Origin: Lunularia cruciata
Lineage: Eukaryota > Streptophyta > Marchantiopsida > Lunulariales > Lunulariaceae
Assembly: GCA_948567375.1 (NCBI GenBank)
Contig: OX419757.1
Span: 12,166,974 to 12,230,973, forward strand
DNA: 64,000 nucleotides
Reading direction: 5' to 3'
Each line of letters begins with the position of its first letter. The stretch's first letter is position 1. Below, piece after piece: positions 11,760 to 24,545 of the stretch. A program made the translations under genes and the position numbers. The notes under the pieces were generated by a model. That model made no database searches, was not told the origin of the DNA, and saw only the letters and a list, made by a program, of their open reading frames with translations.

Positions 11760-14030
11760 TAGTTGATTGTCTTTGATTACTCTTAGAAGTACATTCAAGC
11801 GGCAAAAAAGATGTGCATATTGACTTAAACTAAGCATACCACCTAGCATGATCATTGGAGCATCTCGCCAAACGGTCAACACAGTTTGTTAAAATAGTGG
11901 AAAACGGAGAAAACAAGATTTTAGAGGTTAAATTCCTCGAGGCATCAGAAAGATGTGATGGACACCATCGAGCGTAGACAAAGCTCATGACCACGTGCCT
12001 TCTTGGACCTGCTATGCAATGTACATGTACAGGACTTGTTAATGGTCGAACAGTGGAATCAGTGCCGATGTTAACTCTATACCTGCGTTCAATGCAGTGG
12101 ATTTCACCGAAGTACGTTGACTAACTTAGTGATGGTTTCCTTTCTACCTATATGGCGAACAAACAGGCGAAACTCTATCATTTCTCTTTCATATTCAGTT
12201 ATTGCTACTTTAATTTGGGGCCTGGAACAAGTTCTACTGTGTTACTTTAACTTTGCCGATTCAAATAAGAATTTGAGTATAAACTTTGGAGTAAGTAAAA
12301 TTTGTCCCGAGGAATAAGAAATGCTTGGCAAATTTTCTACCCTCAATTGTATTCTACGTTGATGTGATATGATAGATTTTGTGCAGAAAGCGAATCGTGG
12401 AACAGTTTATAGTTAGCTTTCAATATATAGTTGATGACAGTGGATTTTTAAGGGGAAGATCAGACAATTCCTTGCACAAATTTTGGTTACCAGGTTCAAA
12501 ACTTTAGAACTGCTGTATCTGCGGTTTCAGAAACACTCACTCTAAAGTGGAAATGTTTTGCAGTAGACTGCTCTTTAGATCTATGATTAATTTAATGGAT
12601 TGCTATTTACTTTGGAGGGCTTGACGTTGACCGACGGTTGATCCACGGTATACATCAGGGCGAGTAGTGTGTACTAAGTGTAATCGGCACCTTCGGTGGA
12701 GCTTTCGTCCAGATTCGTTGTAGAAGTAATCAAAAGGTCAATAGGCATTGGTGAACCTATTCTGTTTCGAAAAGTTAAAGTGGCCTATAGGTGTTCGCGA
12801 ATACCGGTTACCGCGTTCCAGTCCTTGTTCATTAAAATACAGCTAATTATTTAGGATCATTGATTCCGATAATTCATTTCGATATTCAAAAGACACCAGT
12901 AACAAATGTACATGAATGCGAAGTGGACTGCCGGTAGTAGTCTTGTCGAAGAAAGTCTCTTCAAAATTTCGAACTCTTCCACTTCGGGCAACCTTAATAC
13001 CAGATGGCACCTGATAGTTACTAATAGTCCAGTTGAACAGTCTAGAATTTAGTACAGTACCAGGATCAAATCGCCCCTTCTAATATGGTTTAAACAAGTT
13101 CGAATCTTAACCTGTTGCAATCAACTTTCTTGTTTAGTCGATTGGAATGACTTCAAGGGTTCCTCCACCTCATATATACTTACAGCGATGAGTTGGGGAA
13201 GCATCTCTGTGGTTCTATGTAATGTGAAGAAATTTTCTTAGCAACACTGTTTGACATTCCGCAGTAGTCGAGGTTTACTTTTTGGGCACCTGTTTCTCTT
13301 TTATAAAGTTCTCGTTAGAGTTGCGACTCCCCTCCTTCGTTTCAGAGCGAGCGCCAAGGGGTTTGCTGTTGATCTTATGCAGCGTGTCCACACTTGACTC
13401 ACAGCTGCAGTAGACCCTCATTTGTTTCAATCTTCTACGAACTCTTAGCCTTCCTTTTCTTACCTTGAATCTGCAAAATACAGAATTCCTGGGGTTGGTA
13501 CCTGGGCTTTCGGTACAATTCGTTGTGTCCTGAGCGACTAAGTCGATTGAGACAGTAGGTAGTAATGGCCCGTTATACGGCCGGTTGCTTGAATTTGGTA
13601 CTCCGTAGCAACCCATTATGTAATCCGCTTAGGCAGTAAAATATTTTCATCTGCCGGGAACGATTTGGGACTCTCAGGAACGTGGAATATCGAAAAAAGA
13701 TTATTTGCATTTCTTGGGAGCTTTCCCATTGGGGCCTTCGTATGCAATTGTCCTTTATTCCATCGATGAAGTTACAATAGATTTTAGGACCTCCTCGAAC
13801 TTGGACGGTGAGTATCAAGGTAAATAGACGCTGACCATTCCGACCTGTCTGTTTTCCATCCAGGGTACTCAGTGTTCATAGATTTCTGGCTTTCTCGCCT
13901 TGTCTTCCAGGAAGTACTGAACTTTGATACGCTTGATATGGAGACCACCTCCTTTGAATAGTCGAGATCACTCTCCAATTGCCCTAATTGCCGTGGAGAG
14001 AGAATTGCCGAGTAGCAATTTTGAGTAGTT
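11760..14030. other. Unassigned spacer, no gene recognised
   Basis: GC is higher than in the flanks and several 60-110 codon open frames occur (for example on the - strand at 13275-13616, 13573-13818 and 13784-13978). None shows a recognisable motif, and they overlap in different frames. They may be degraded host sequence upstream of the MATE remnant. Confidence 0.4.
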
Positions 14031-14035
14031 CGAAG

Positions 14036-14605
14036 ATGGAGAACACGACTGCTTCAATGGGTAAACCTTTTCTCAAAGAGAACACCATAGAAGTTGTAGC
14101 TTTAGTGCAAAATGCATCGAATGGGAAAAACGAATTTAAGATATGGCTGAAAGCCGAGGTGAAGCAGCAATTGTGCTTGCTGCACCCATCACATAGTAAA
14201 TCTACTTCAGTATGCTGTCAACTGCATTTCGCTTATGTTCGTCGGTCAGGTGGGAGAGCTTGCCCTGCCAGTCCTTCTATCGCCACGGCGCTTTGCAACA
14301 GTTTCAGGGTACACTCCCTGGTAATATTTCTGTTAAATATCGTGTTTTTTTACGAGCGAGGCATTGACTTCATTTTCATGTTTACAGGTTCTATCTGATG
14401 ACTATCACCCATTCCGCTCAATGAGGTGTTAGGATCCTTTCAGTTTCTGTACATTTCCTTTGGTTTCTCCGGCAGATGGGGACGGCGTGTGCATTGGACA
14501 CCATTTGTGGACAGGCTCTCGGTGCAAAAAAAGTACTCTCTGCTTGGATTGTTCGTTCAACAAGCAATATGGATTTTCAACGGCCTGGCCCTGTTACTAA
14601 TTGAC
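14036..14605 (+). pseudogene. MATE/DTX multidrug efflux transporter, 5' fragment (broken)
   Basis: From the ATG at 14036 an acidic plant-type N-terminus runs into WLKAEVKQQLCLL, the start of MATE helix 1. A frameshift at about 14175 leads to VNLLQYAVNCISLMFVGQVG plus ELAL, the conserved MATE N-terminal signature. Another shift near 14270 leads to SIATALCNSF. A GT..AG intron-like gap (about 14310-14474) precedes GTACALDTICGQALGAKK at about 14477-14530, the canonical second-exon motif, followed in a new frame by YSLLGLFVQQAIWIFNGLAL. MATE proteins export organic compounds from the cytosol or into the vacuole. Only about the first quarter of a normal 450-500 aa protein remains; a repeated sequence begins directly after it. 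Confidence 0.8.
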
Positions 14606-14875
14606 GTTACAAGTACAAGTACGAGAACATCTTCCTGATGTATGATATGTAGGATCAGCTCGATTATGTTAGAGATCATCGAGATGTGCAGAGACATTGT
14701 AGACTAGTAGATCTTGCACATTAGACCCAATCAACGCAGGTTATTTCGGGGTCCATAAGTGCTAAGAATTTTGACGACATCCAAATAACAACTGGTTATT
14801 GGGCGGTGTTCGAATAAAATTATGCAATGTCCATTCTAACTAAAATACTAACATAGACCAAAATTTCAATGTCTG
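14606..14875 (+). repeat. Dispersed direct repeat, copy 1 (other copy 23845-24130)
   Basis: From about 'caagtacgagaacatcttcc' to 'ctaactaaaatactaac' this segment matches 23858-24130 nearly base for base, including the shared stretches cttcctgatgtatgat and gacccaatcaacgc. It abuts the truncated MATE sequence. No coding frame or clear terminal structure is seen; it is probably a transposon fragment. Confidence 0.8.
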
Positions 14876-17285
14876 AACTGGCTAGGAGAACTGTTGCGTT
14901 GTCCCTGTCGCCATTTGTCGAAGCCAACCCTCTTCAAAAAGGTTAAGAGCAGACTTCAGAGTATCCTATAGATATTTTCGAGGGTTCTTACAATTCCAGT
15001 AAGTTGTGAAGTTGATGTCAAATCCTATAAATGTCCTTCCATATGATTTACAAATTTTCCTATTTATCTTAAATGAAGAATCAGAGACATAATTAATTTA
15101 GATGATTATCTTTTAGAAATCTAAACGAAATTATTTAAGATGAAACAGCATAATAGTGTTAATGAGATAACCTTACTGAGTCCCATCCTTTTGTTTGTTC
15201 TTCTTGGAACAATGAATGTTTCCTAATCAGAAACTGAATTCCTATCTACGCTGACAAAGTCGAATCTTTGGGGCCGCCGTCACTCCTTGATGACTTCGCT
15301 TGTCGTCACGCTATTGCCTCATGGATCACATCGTGGTAGGATGGCAGTCGAGAGAATGTAGCTCTTAGAAAGTTATTAAAATATACTTTGCGTTTTGGAG
15401 TGTAAATCATCGCCAGAAATTGAAGTACGCAGCAGGGTTGGGCAAATTTTCCTTCTTTGCGTGCTGCACGAGCACAGTAATTTTCATTGCGGCTTCATCG
15501 AGAAACAAGTCTATAGAATTGTGGATTGCAAGTCACCGACTTAAGAGGCATTTAGGGAGCCGATACAGTCGGGTGTACCCTAATAACGGCGCTTTATCGT
15601 ATTGTCAGTCTCTCTCCATGATAACAAGAAACGGAAGGGAGACGACACATAAGGTAACAGAAAGCATGGGAAGACAAACGCGCCTCAAGTAAAGGTATAG
15701 CTATGGTCACTTCTCTCCATAATGACAAGAAACCCAAGGGAGAGGACACATTTCCTCTCTAGATCATAGCTTCCCTCTCACTTCCATAAGAAATCATGGG
15801 AGGACCCGTTAAACTTATGTCAAGTCAAGGATAAAGCTATGAGGTAAACTAGAGCTGAACCCCAAAAGGGGAAGAGATTGTGGTCACTTGATTCTCGTGG
15901 AGGTGAATGGCACGCTCAACGGTGGAATATAGTTGAAGAAAGACCTGTTGATGATCGACTCAGCTGAACTCTAAAGGCAAAGGTACATAATAGGGGGTTC
16001 AGATTTAGCTTTTCCGGGTTCTGGAAATATTCATAAAAAAGTTTACAGATAGTCTGTACAAATTTTAATGGGTTACTCATTGGAGTGCAAGGGGTTTAGG
16101 GTTTAGTTCCATAGCAGTAGATAAGTTTATGGGTGATCTAAAATGTGACTTGTAGGTGTTTTATGGGTTACTAGATTACCATCAAATCATTTTTGTAAAA
16201 TTTGAAAACTTGACTTCACCCGAAATTTTGTAAACGTTAAAAGTTTATGGAATGATTTCATTATTTATCACTTTTTCTCTATGGGTAACATAAAATATTT
16301 TAGGGATGTCACTAATGTCCAATAAATATCCGTCGGTTTTAAATCTAAAACCCCTTAATGCATTTCTTAGCCCATATCAAGTTTTTTTAAGCCATGGAAG
16401 TGCCTCCAAGCCCACCAATCATCATCGAACTTAGAAGAATAACCGACGAGTCACAAGAATAACAATACTCTATTTCTGAAGAATAACTCCCCCATTCTGA
16501 AGTGCTTCCTGCGCAAATTTCTTCTATAAATTTTGGAATTGACAAACATATCAAATTGCTGCTCTTCAGCATAAATACAGGGGATTGCTAAATTCACCTC
16601 CTCATGTGCAAGGCGGCCCCTACCTCCAAAGTATCATTTGCTCTTGCACCACATCCATCATTTTGCATAGTGGATATGATACTTCCATCATGCTGCCCCC
16701 TATGCAGTTTTTGGACAGTTCTCTCGAGGAATTGTGGCAAAGTAGTTTGAGCTTTTGCACACACCTAAAAGTATGAAATCACAACACAATTTTTTCATAA
16801 GAAGAGGAATCACATTGTCAACAGGTGTGATCCTGGTGGAGAATTTGACACTTTGAAAGTTCCCCACAGAATCCTAATACTGTTGTCAAACTGCAACAAG
16901 TTTCACTGATTGCCCCTTCCAGCTCTGTGTAGGAGTTTTGAAACCTGATGGACAATGACATGTTAATGTTCAGAAGGGAGAACACAACCACAAACCCAGC
17001 CAATCTCTCCGGCCATGGAGTAGCATGTCATCTTCAATTTGAGCAACATGTGCTAACAAATGGTTGCTGCAGGGGGTTGCTCCAAAGGACATATTAACTA
17101 GTTTACGACAACAAGATCCTGCCATGCTGGCTACCTCCAAGACAATACACAATGAGCAACTTTGCATTTAAATGCATCAACTACAAGCCTGGCTGCCAAT
17201 TCTTGCTCTCATGAACAATCTTCGAGAGACCAACTATCAATGCTACTACAAATGTAACCCAGCCAATGAGGTCACTCATTGCTTC
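14876..17285. other. Spacer with short repeats, no gene recognised
   Basis: Around 15597-15790 a purine/pyrimidine motif (tctctccat..aacaagaaa..aagggaga) occurs two to three times in imperfect tandem. A 90-codon frame at 15420-15692 has no recognisable motif. 16394-16510 belongs to a dispersed repeat (see separate entry). Confidence 0.4.
16394..16510 (-). repeat. Dispersed about 115-bp repeat, copy A
   Basis: The text 'caccaatcat...agtcacaagaataac.atactctatttctgaagaataactcc' is shared with 24546-24650 and 24718-24830. The strand is arbitrary; on the - strand the copies hold similar short open frames. Confidence 0.65.
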
Positions 17286-17289
17286 TATC

Positions 17290-17910
17290 GTCATCTGGGA
17301 TGCATTCAGTTTGAAACCCAGTATCCATATGCATAATGGACTGCACCTACAAGACCAACCATTTTCAAATGCCTATGTTACACTTGATGGGGATGAGCAG
17401 CTTTAACACTCTTTTATTGTGGTAGTTGCTTGATTTGAGAGAAAACAATAATCTAATACCAGTGTGCTTTAGATCTGATTGCAGTCATGTTTAAAGTAAT
17501 TGATAATCATGAAAGAGAAATCGTGCTGCTGAACATGCTGCCATTTGCATTTCCAACTTCCAAGCATTTGCTCTGTATTTGGCATATCGAGAAGGATGTG
17601 GTTGCCACCTTTAAGAAGTACTTTGGTACAATGCTGATTGGAGTCAATTCTTGTGGAATTGGACCAATGTTGTTCTGTTGTCTGTTGAGTTGGGAGAACT
17701 TGTGCAATACATACTCATCAATACTTATGCTGATCGCTACAATATCTATTCCACACACAAACATTCTGTGGCTGCATGGACCAGTCAATACATGCATTTT
17801 GGGAATGCTAAAGGTCAGCACAGCGTGATCAAGGGCTACCTGAAAGTTTCTACAATGGATCATCTAGATGTAAAAACATCAGACTATCTCATGCTTTCAA
17901 GAACCACATA
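17290..17910 (+). pseudogene. MULE-type (Mutator/FAR1-like) transposase remnant
   Basis: The frame at 17487-17600 gives MFKVIDNHEREIVLLNMLPF then HLLCIWHIEKDVVATFKKYF. This is the MULE/FAR1 transposase core, in which a TDRE-like block precedes the LLC.WHI..NV...K..F helix. After a frameshift, 17651-17911 gives VQYILINTYADRYNIYSTHK, then AAWTSQYMHFGNAKGQHSV and IKGYLKVSTMDHL. These fit the later YP.W..Y.H...T.RVE..HS.LK.yL..S block. Weak similarity extends left to about 17290. MULE transposases cut and paste DNA elements; this copy is broken and no terminal inverted repeats were found. Confidence 0.8.
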
Positions 17911-18152
17911 AAACAGATCAATGCACAACGAAGCTCAGAGTAAATCAGAGTTCTTGTGGAATACTAGTAAGAGCAATTCTTTTCTGGTGTCATACATAGT
18001 ATTTCATTTATGCTCTCAAAGTGGCTTTGAAGCAGTTCAAGCTTTCAGAAGACTTGCGGAGTTCTACCTTGTAGATGTCTTCAAAGGTTTACACAACCAC
18101 AATGTGAATCCGTGCAGCTATCTTATGCTTTTAGAATTAGAGTATAGGGAAA

Positions 18153-19022
18153 GGCTTCGACGGAATGACTGTAAGATGAGGTCTGTTTCTTACCCTCAGG
18201 TGATGGTTTTTCCAGCTGTTCAACAAACATGGAACTTCCGACTGACAGTCCTTTCTTCTTTAAGTCTGTAAAGCCTCCCTGGGAGAAACTGCAACACTTT
18301 CTCTGCAGATCTTTTATGCTTGGCACCAGTCTTGATGCGATCAGAGTAGAAATCATCGACCACAATATCGGCTCTACGATTTGGGATGTAGTGCAAGTCT
18401 CTGACACCAATCGGCTTCGGAGACTGAGAATCATCAGATGCACATATTCAAAACCACACGCAGAGTTGTTCTCATTGCTCGACACGACTGCCACCTTGAG
18501 AGGCATTGCACGAGAATTGGAGCTCTGAAAGGCATCGATGGTATTGGTGAAGGCCTGCACCAATTCCAATGCAGAAGTAGAGATACTGTATTATGGGAAC
18601 GACAGTTACGTCTGTATGAGGCAGTGTCAAGACCAACAAACTTATAGGTTGTGAAAAAGTAGAGCTCAGCGTAAACCCAATACCCGTTCCACTGCCTGTC
18701 AACATGAATCATTGCTTGCCATCTTTAGAGGATATACAAGTTGCCTGCTTTGACCAGCAATTTGACCGGGTACATGGTAACTATCGTTTAGGTTAAATTA
18801 CGCTGTCAGATTTGACTTCTTGGACTAAGAATGCATCAGAACGAAAGTCAAACGTTGTCCTTTGCTACAACCTTCAGCCACTTTCAGGTTTGGCGCCATT
18901 ACAATTTCTAGTGTGAAACTACCTCGTTTGAAAGGAAAATTCGAAGTCAAAATAACCTGGTTTTATGTAAAATCGTTGAATCAAATCGGTGTAAAAGGAG
19001 GAACTTTAAAGGTGATTTAAGA
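18153..19022 (-). pseudogene. Truncated inverted copy of the 5' half of the 27.95-kb unknown gene
   Basis: Read on the - strand, this matches 27582-28503 (+) over its whole length, including non-coding sequence upstream of the ORF. Shared peptides are FFTTYKFVGLDTASYRR (versus LFTTYKFVDFDTASYRR) and MPLKVAVVSSNENNSACGFE (versus MPIKVAVVSSNENNSVCGFE). A short insertion after YVHL shifts the frame, and other indels follow. The copy ends where the other continues as EGEKQALSYSHFVE. It abuts the MULE remnant on its left, so capture or transposon-mediated duplication is possible. Confidence 0.88.
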
Positions 19023-19029
19023 AAGAGGT

Positions 19030-20955
19030 GTATCATTGGTAACTTGCATTGGTTTTGAGGAATTTGCCATTATCTGTGGCTATTATTTTCTAAAAAGATT
19101 GCATGTTGAATCTTGTTTATCTTTTGGGTGGTATTTAAATTATTAGCACTAGTAATATAAATTATTTAAAAAAATTATAGTTAATAAATATTATAATTAG
19201 CAGTTTTTTATAAAATAATATTTTGTATCTTGGGAACATGGATCTTCTATGCAGTTAGACTCTTGTATAAAATTACGTTTTGCTTAGAGATTTTGGACTT
19301 ATAAATAAAATTTGCAAATGTAAAGTTCGGGGTTTATGAGCGTTATTTATTCTAATCTGATCCCTCACTACAATTTCGTTTTGAATTAGAGACTTGAGGA
19401 TTTTGTGCTTTCTTCAACAGAGCATAATCTTTGTAGCTCAATCATTTTGGTTTAGACTATAGTACATGTTCATTGGTTGGGTGGGGAACACGTAAGTAGC
19501 ATATACTATTATAACAAGTCTAATAAGATATTATATCTTAGAGTTTCCTGTTTAGCAAGTAACTATGTACTCATTTACTTTTATATCATCATCTACCATT
19601 TAATAATACTATTTGCTAAACTTTCTCAACTCTATCAAGGTTATTGTATGCTTTCATAACTATTAGATGAGTAATACAGATGTGAGAATCCAATGTTCAG
19701 ATACTAATAGTATAAGTAGTAAGAACAGGTTGTTCCTACAAGGATACGGTTCAAAAATAGCTAGACATGAAAGGAAAAAAGTTCACTTTGTCACTAGTCA
19801 TCTATTGTTGCATCTTTATCCTCTGGGATAGGACAATTCCCAGAAGAGTGTACTGCACCCCACAGTGACACAATATAGAAAATAAAATTAAACACTCAAT
19901 TACATTCAAGAAAGACATCTTGTCAACTTGGCTCCTGAAGGTGATGGTTCAGTCTGTATTGAAGGTCATAGGCACTGAAAGCTGTACCCCTTGAACTTAC
20001 CTATATCATGCATAATGCCGCACCAATGAGAATGTTCTACTCTTCTCATAATGTGTTCCTCACTGTTATACTGCAGGTTCGTGACTAGTTCAGACTTTTG
20101 TTACATGTGGTACTTCACAACGCTCATAGCTCTCGTGGCCAATTGATGCATGCCTCAATCCTTGAGGACATCCAGAGATTCAACACTCCCAGTCAATCCT
20201 AATTGCCTTCCTGCACCTCAGCACTTGTATTCCTCACCACTACTCCACTTAACAATCACAAAACATACAAAATACTAACATTGATGCATTAAGAAGCATG
20301 GAGCTCCTCATTGCATCTTCCTCAATACAGAATTCAATTCATGCATACACATACAATCACAAATGTGGATAATGAAATTATAAAGCTTGGAGTTTCACAC
20401 AGGCATGAGCTGGACTAAACTGAACTGATCTCGTGTTATGTTGGGGTGATCTCCCTTATACCTTCTACTACAACAAGATATGGTGCATCCATGGCTGTGC
20501 AATGCCACAATCCCTAGATTAGCTCTCATTATGACTAACCCTAATGTGCCTACTCTATTATACCAAATTAATATCATGACTGCCCCACCTACAAAGTGCG
20601 TCCACTATACACTCTACCAGTCCCAAACCTCTAGCTAGATATCAAGAGAATGCTCTCAATGACATGGTGCAGGAAAAATTGTTGTATTGTACATGATCAT
20701 CATCCTCCCCAACATTATATACACGTTTTTCACCGGACTGGTGCTTACCCAACTGACATACTGTCCCTGTTGGCAGGCTGTCATGGTGATGCTTGACTAT
20801 GATAGTACTCTACCATGATGAGGTTTGACTCCAATGACATAAAGACTCCAATGGTCAGATGACTCTGATAGTCGTGGTATAAAGATTGCACCCCAAGGGT
20901 GTTAGTTATTTTACATTTGTACATGTGTATCAATATAGCCAACTCTACTTCCCTG
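19030..20955. other. AT-rich spacer, no gene recognised
   Basis: Several hundred bases near 19.1-19.7 kb are very AT-rich. No open frame above about 70 codons shows a motif. Confidence 0.5.
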
Positions 20956-20959
20956 ACCC

Positions 20960-22560
20960 ACTTTGCTTTCCTGATGCATCTTCTCCCTTGCATCTTGGGA
21001 TCAGTTCATCCACATGCTGCCTGTATTCTTTGAGCTCTTGGCTGACCTTGTTTAGGACATTGTCAAATTGGTCGTTGATATGTTTCTGTAGCTTCTTGTC
21101 CAATTTGGCCAATTGCTCAATCTAATACTTCTTTGCCTCCAAAGCAGGTATCTCTGACTTTAGCTCCCATATCTTTGCTTGATGAACTTGGGTCTACATC
21201 ACCATTTCTACTTGAGTCTTCAGCTGGTTCACAATATCCTCCACTACTATGATCACAAGCATCTGCTCCTCATCCAAAGTATCTTGGATGGATTGTATCT
21301 CCATGTCCACCTCTTGCCTAATCTTCACACAAAGGATCTGCTCATGGTCCTTGTGGCCACTGATAATTGTGGTCAGTTTCTCAATGCGCATTTGGGCCTT
21401 TTTAACCTCTGGGTTGGCGGCCTGCTTGTCCTTGGCACTTTAGTTGTGGAGAACCTTTAGTTCTTTCTTGAAAGACACCACCTCCTTGTCTCTAGCACTT
21501 AACTGCTCCTCTTCATGCTTCTTCTTCATCTCATCCCCATGATGCTTAGACCTCCCTTTAAGAGCTAGCAAATTGGAGTCCAATTGGCTAATTTGTTGTT
21601 GTGCTCCTAATATCTCCTTCTTCATCAGGTCTATCTCCTCGTCCTTCTCCTTCAACTTATCGTCTTGGACTGCCTTGTAGTCCACAAATGCCTATTTGTG
21701 TTGGGCAGTACCAACCTCCTTCACTACAAGCTCAGCCTACACTTGGTGTAATTCTGCTCAATACTGTTGCAGCAAGATGTCACTATCTTTCTTCCACACC
21801 TTGTAGTTTGTGGACAAGCATCATGCTTTCCTCTTGCTCATTGCATTTTTGTATCCTTATATCTGAGAGCAACCTCTAGTTCACAAACTCACAATGTGTC
21901 AGCATGTGGGAGCATTTCTATTTGTCTGGTCTGACCCACTGGAGTTTGATTGTGGTGACAACTTCTTCCTCTATTAACCACGGACCCTCCTCCCAACGGC
22001 ATGATTTCATGAGCCTCTAACTGATCCATCTTTTGCTCTTGGTATTGGCAATGCTCCCAGAGCTTAGTAAGTTGAGCCTCCATGCATGCAATGCTAGCAC
22101 AGGCCTTGGTCAAATCTTTATTGGCCCCCAGTTTCTCCCAAACAGCCTTCTGCATTTCATAATGTAAAACCTCTATCAAGCATCTCTAGTCCATCACGGT
22201 CGGGTTGATATCCCAATGCATAGGCAACAGGTCCTCCATGGCCTTCAACACCAGTCCCAACATGTGAGAAAACTAGGTCAACAAGGGCGGGTGATTCATG
22301 GGTAATTTAGCCCTAACTCCTCATAGGCCGGTGATATCCCAATGCATAGGCAACAGGTCCTCCATGGCCTTCAACACCAGTCCCAACATGTGAGAAAACC
22401 AGGTCAACAAGGGCGGGCGATTCATGGGTAATTTAGCCCTAACTCCTCATAGGCCGGTGTCAGACGTGCCCTTATTTCTTCTTGTTGCAATATCAAGGCC
22501 ATTTCCCATTCTTGTGGGTGATCAAAAGATAGGTGTCATGGTCACCAGGGTGTGGTCTTC
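20960..22560 (-). pseudogene. Broken coiled-coil ORF of unknown family
   Basis: On the - strand a series of frames joined by single stops and indels encodes a highly charged, heptad-like protein. 22179-21889 reads EKLGANKDLTKACASIACME and AQLTKLWEHCQYQEQKMDQL; 21685-21440 reads DDKLKEKDEEIDLMKKEILG and KKKHEEEQLSARDKEVVSFK. 21391-21194 continues as MRIEKLTTIISGHKDHEQIL. Coiled coil extends to about 20960, with DKKLQKHINDQFDNVLN-like text. Upstream is WFSHMLGLVLKAMEDLLPMH, duplicated in tandem. It may be a retroelement gag or a gene captured by a transposon; I cannot name it. Confidence 0.6.
22207..22458 (-). repeat. Two-copy 126-bp tandem duplication inside the coiled-coil ORF
   Basis: The unit beginning 'gatatcccaatgcatagg' at 22207 repeats at 22333 with only a few base changes. 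126 bp equals 42 codons, so the duplication keeps frame. Near identity means it arose recently compared with the general decay of the ORF. Confidence 0.92.
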
Positions 22561-22994
22561 ATGGGGTTTCAATGGAGAACTTGACGTTCCTTTCTCCTTT
22601 GGTGATCTTCCAATACCCGACACTTCAGTAGCCACTACAACTCTAGCAATAGCAACTGTATGACATATTCTCTTTTTATTCATTTACGTTAATCTCAGAA
22701 CATGAGAAACGTAGCCGGCCTTGAAGCACATCATTTGTGTCAACATGTGCGAATCAACTTTCTCCTTTCTTCGTTGTATAAAATCACTATTGCATAAATA
22801 CGTTTCCTTCAAGGACTTCTGCGCGTAGTGGTTAATTTATATGCTGTACAAGGAAGTCATCACAATCTTCGTGATGGCTTCCTTTACTCTTTATTTTCTT
22901 TCTTCAGCAGAGTGCCTATGTCTTTCCCACTATGCTAAGCATTTTGAATGTGTGTGCTCACCTGGACTACATAACCTAACTACTTATTGTGCAG

Positions 22995-23051
22995 GCGCAG
23001 TGGGTAAGGGAACGAATTCGCCGCGATATCCTACCGACCATCGATGAAGAT
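22995..23051 (+). other. Possible isolated 57-nt exon
   Basis: A 'cttattgtgcag' acceptor precedes 19 open codons reading AQWVRERIRRDILPTIDED, followed by a perfect GTGAGT donor. The peptide looks coding and both phases are zero. I found no partner exons, and the product is unknown. It may be chance or a gene fragment. Confidence 0.2.
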
Positions 23052-23844
23052 GTGAGTTGATCCATGCTGCGAAAACTGCTCCTGTACATAGATTGCTGAA
23101 AATAGGGAGAACCTGTGGATTAAAGGCTAATTCCACGTGACATCTTGTGGCTTCATTGCACGGCGAGGAAGAACAGTGATCATGGCAAGCGAATACGCAG
23201 TACTGCACAGCTTCTGGAACGCACATATACAATCGGAAAGCAATAGCAAAGAGAAAACCTTATTCTTTTGGCTAGACATTGCAGACAGTTAAAGAATCTG
23301 ACTGATAAGCAGCTGCCTTGTCTGTTTCTTGACCTGGTGGGGTAATATTCTCGGATCTCTCAGGACAACACGGTACTCCTCATCCTGCTGTAACGAACTC
23401 TGTGCTGGATTGTTTAATAACAATCAGAGCGTTTGAGGAACATTCGGCTTGAGGAGTTTCAGGATCGAGTACTTGGAGTCCCACCAGAGGTAACCGTAGG
23501 CGCTTTTGACATGATGTAGCGGTTCCAGCTGAGATCCGATTCGTGTTCTCTTATCTGCGATGCGATCTAGGCTGGTACACAGCTGAGACTGTTCCATTCG
23601 AGAAAGAAGTCCTGTGACCTGGATGACGATTTTAGGGCACTGAAGATTTAGTCAGCTCGGTAGTTGCGGTTTCTATACATCCTGCAACCTCGTTGATCGC
23701 TGCCAGTTGGTTCACAAGGTCCCTATCGACCTGTTTAAACCATAATTTTTGAACGATGTGATATCCTAGTGGACCAATTTTAGTTCCGAACATCCGTTTG
23801 TACATTAGAAAGAACACTGGCGACATGAGGGATAGTGATGATTG

Positions 23845-24130
23845 ACTTTACAAGTACGCGAACATCTTCCTGATGTATGATACGTAGGATCAGCACAAGT
23901 ATGTTAGAAACTATCGAGACGTGCAGACACCTTGTAGACTAGTGGATCTTGCACATTGGACCCAATCAACGCCCGTTATTTCGGGCTCCAGAAGTGCTAA
24001 TAATTTTTTACGACATCCAAATAACAACTGTACAATGTCTACTCCTATCGGACTGCAATGTGTACTGCTACTGGAATAAAATTATGTAGTGGTGGAATAA
24101 AATTATGCGATGTCCATATTAACTAAAATA
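23845..24130 (+). repeat. Dispersed direct repeat, copy 2
   Basis: This is the second copy of the repeat at 14606-14875, in the same orientation. Its right end runs into an 83-bp tandem duplication (24065-24230) that copy 1 lacks. Confidence 0.8.
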
Positions 24131-24230
24131 CTAATATGTCTCCGATACTGCTACTGGAATAAAATTATGTAGTGGTGGAATAAAATTATGCAATGTCCAT
24201 ATTAACTAAAATACTAATATATCTCCGATA
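24065..24230 (+). repeat. Two-copy 83-bp tandem repeat
   Basis: The unit starting 'ctgctactggaataaaatta' at 24065 recurs at 24148 with very few changes. Each unit itself contains 'tggaataaaattatg' twice. Confidence 0.85.
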
Positions 24231-24545
24231 CTAGACATTGATCTTGTTGCATAGCTCTATACTTATACATGGAGATCTTAGTTCTTATTATATTATTTAC
24301 TCGTTGTATATCCAAGAGGATGGGTAATTATCATTTTCGAAATTTTATAAAGTAGAGGGTCCTAACGATAACATCTGCCATTATCATTTGATTATCTCGT
24401 ACTATAATCTCGAATCAAAAATAAATTGATCTTAACTCGTATTGTATAGAAAATCATAGTGATCCTCAATCGAAGTGAAATATCCATTCTCCTCTAGTAG
24501 CGTGGCAAACACATTTCTTACTCCCGTATGAAATTTTGAACTCAT

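Noticed and set aside
13275-13978. Three consecutive minus-strand frames upstream of the MATE fragment
   Set aside because: No family motif and no consistent splice structure; treated as spacer.
17507-17863. 118-codon minus-strand frame
   Set aside because: Antisense of the MULE transposase, which has recognisable motifs on the + strand.
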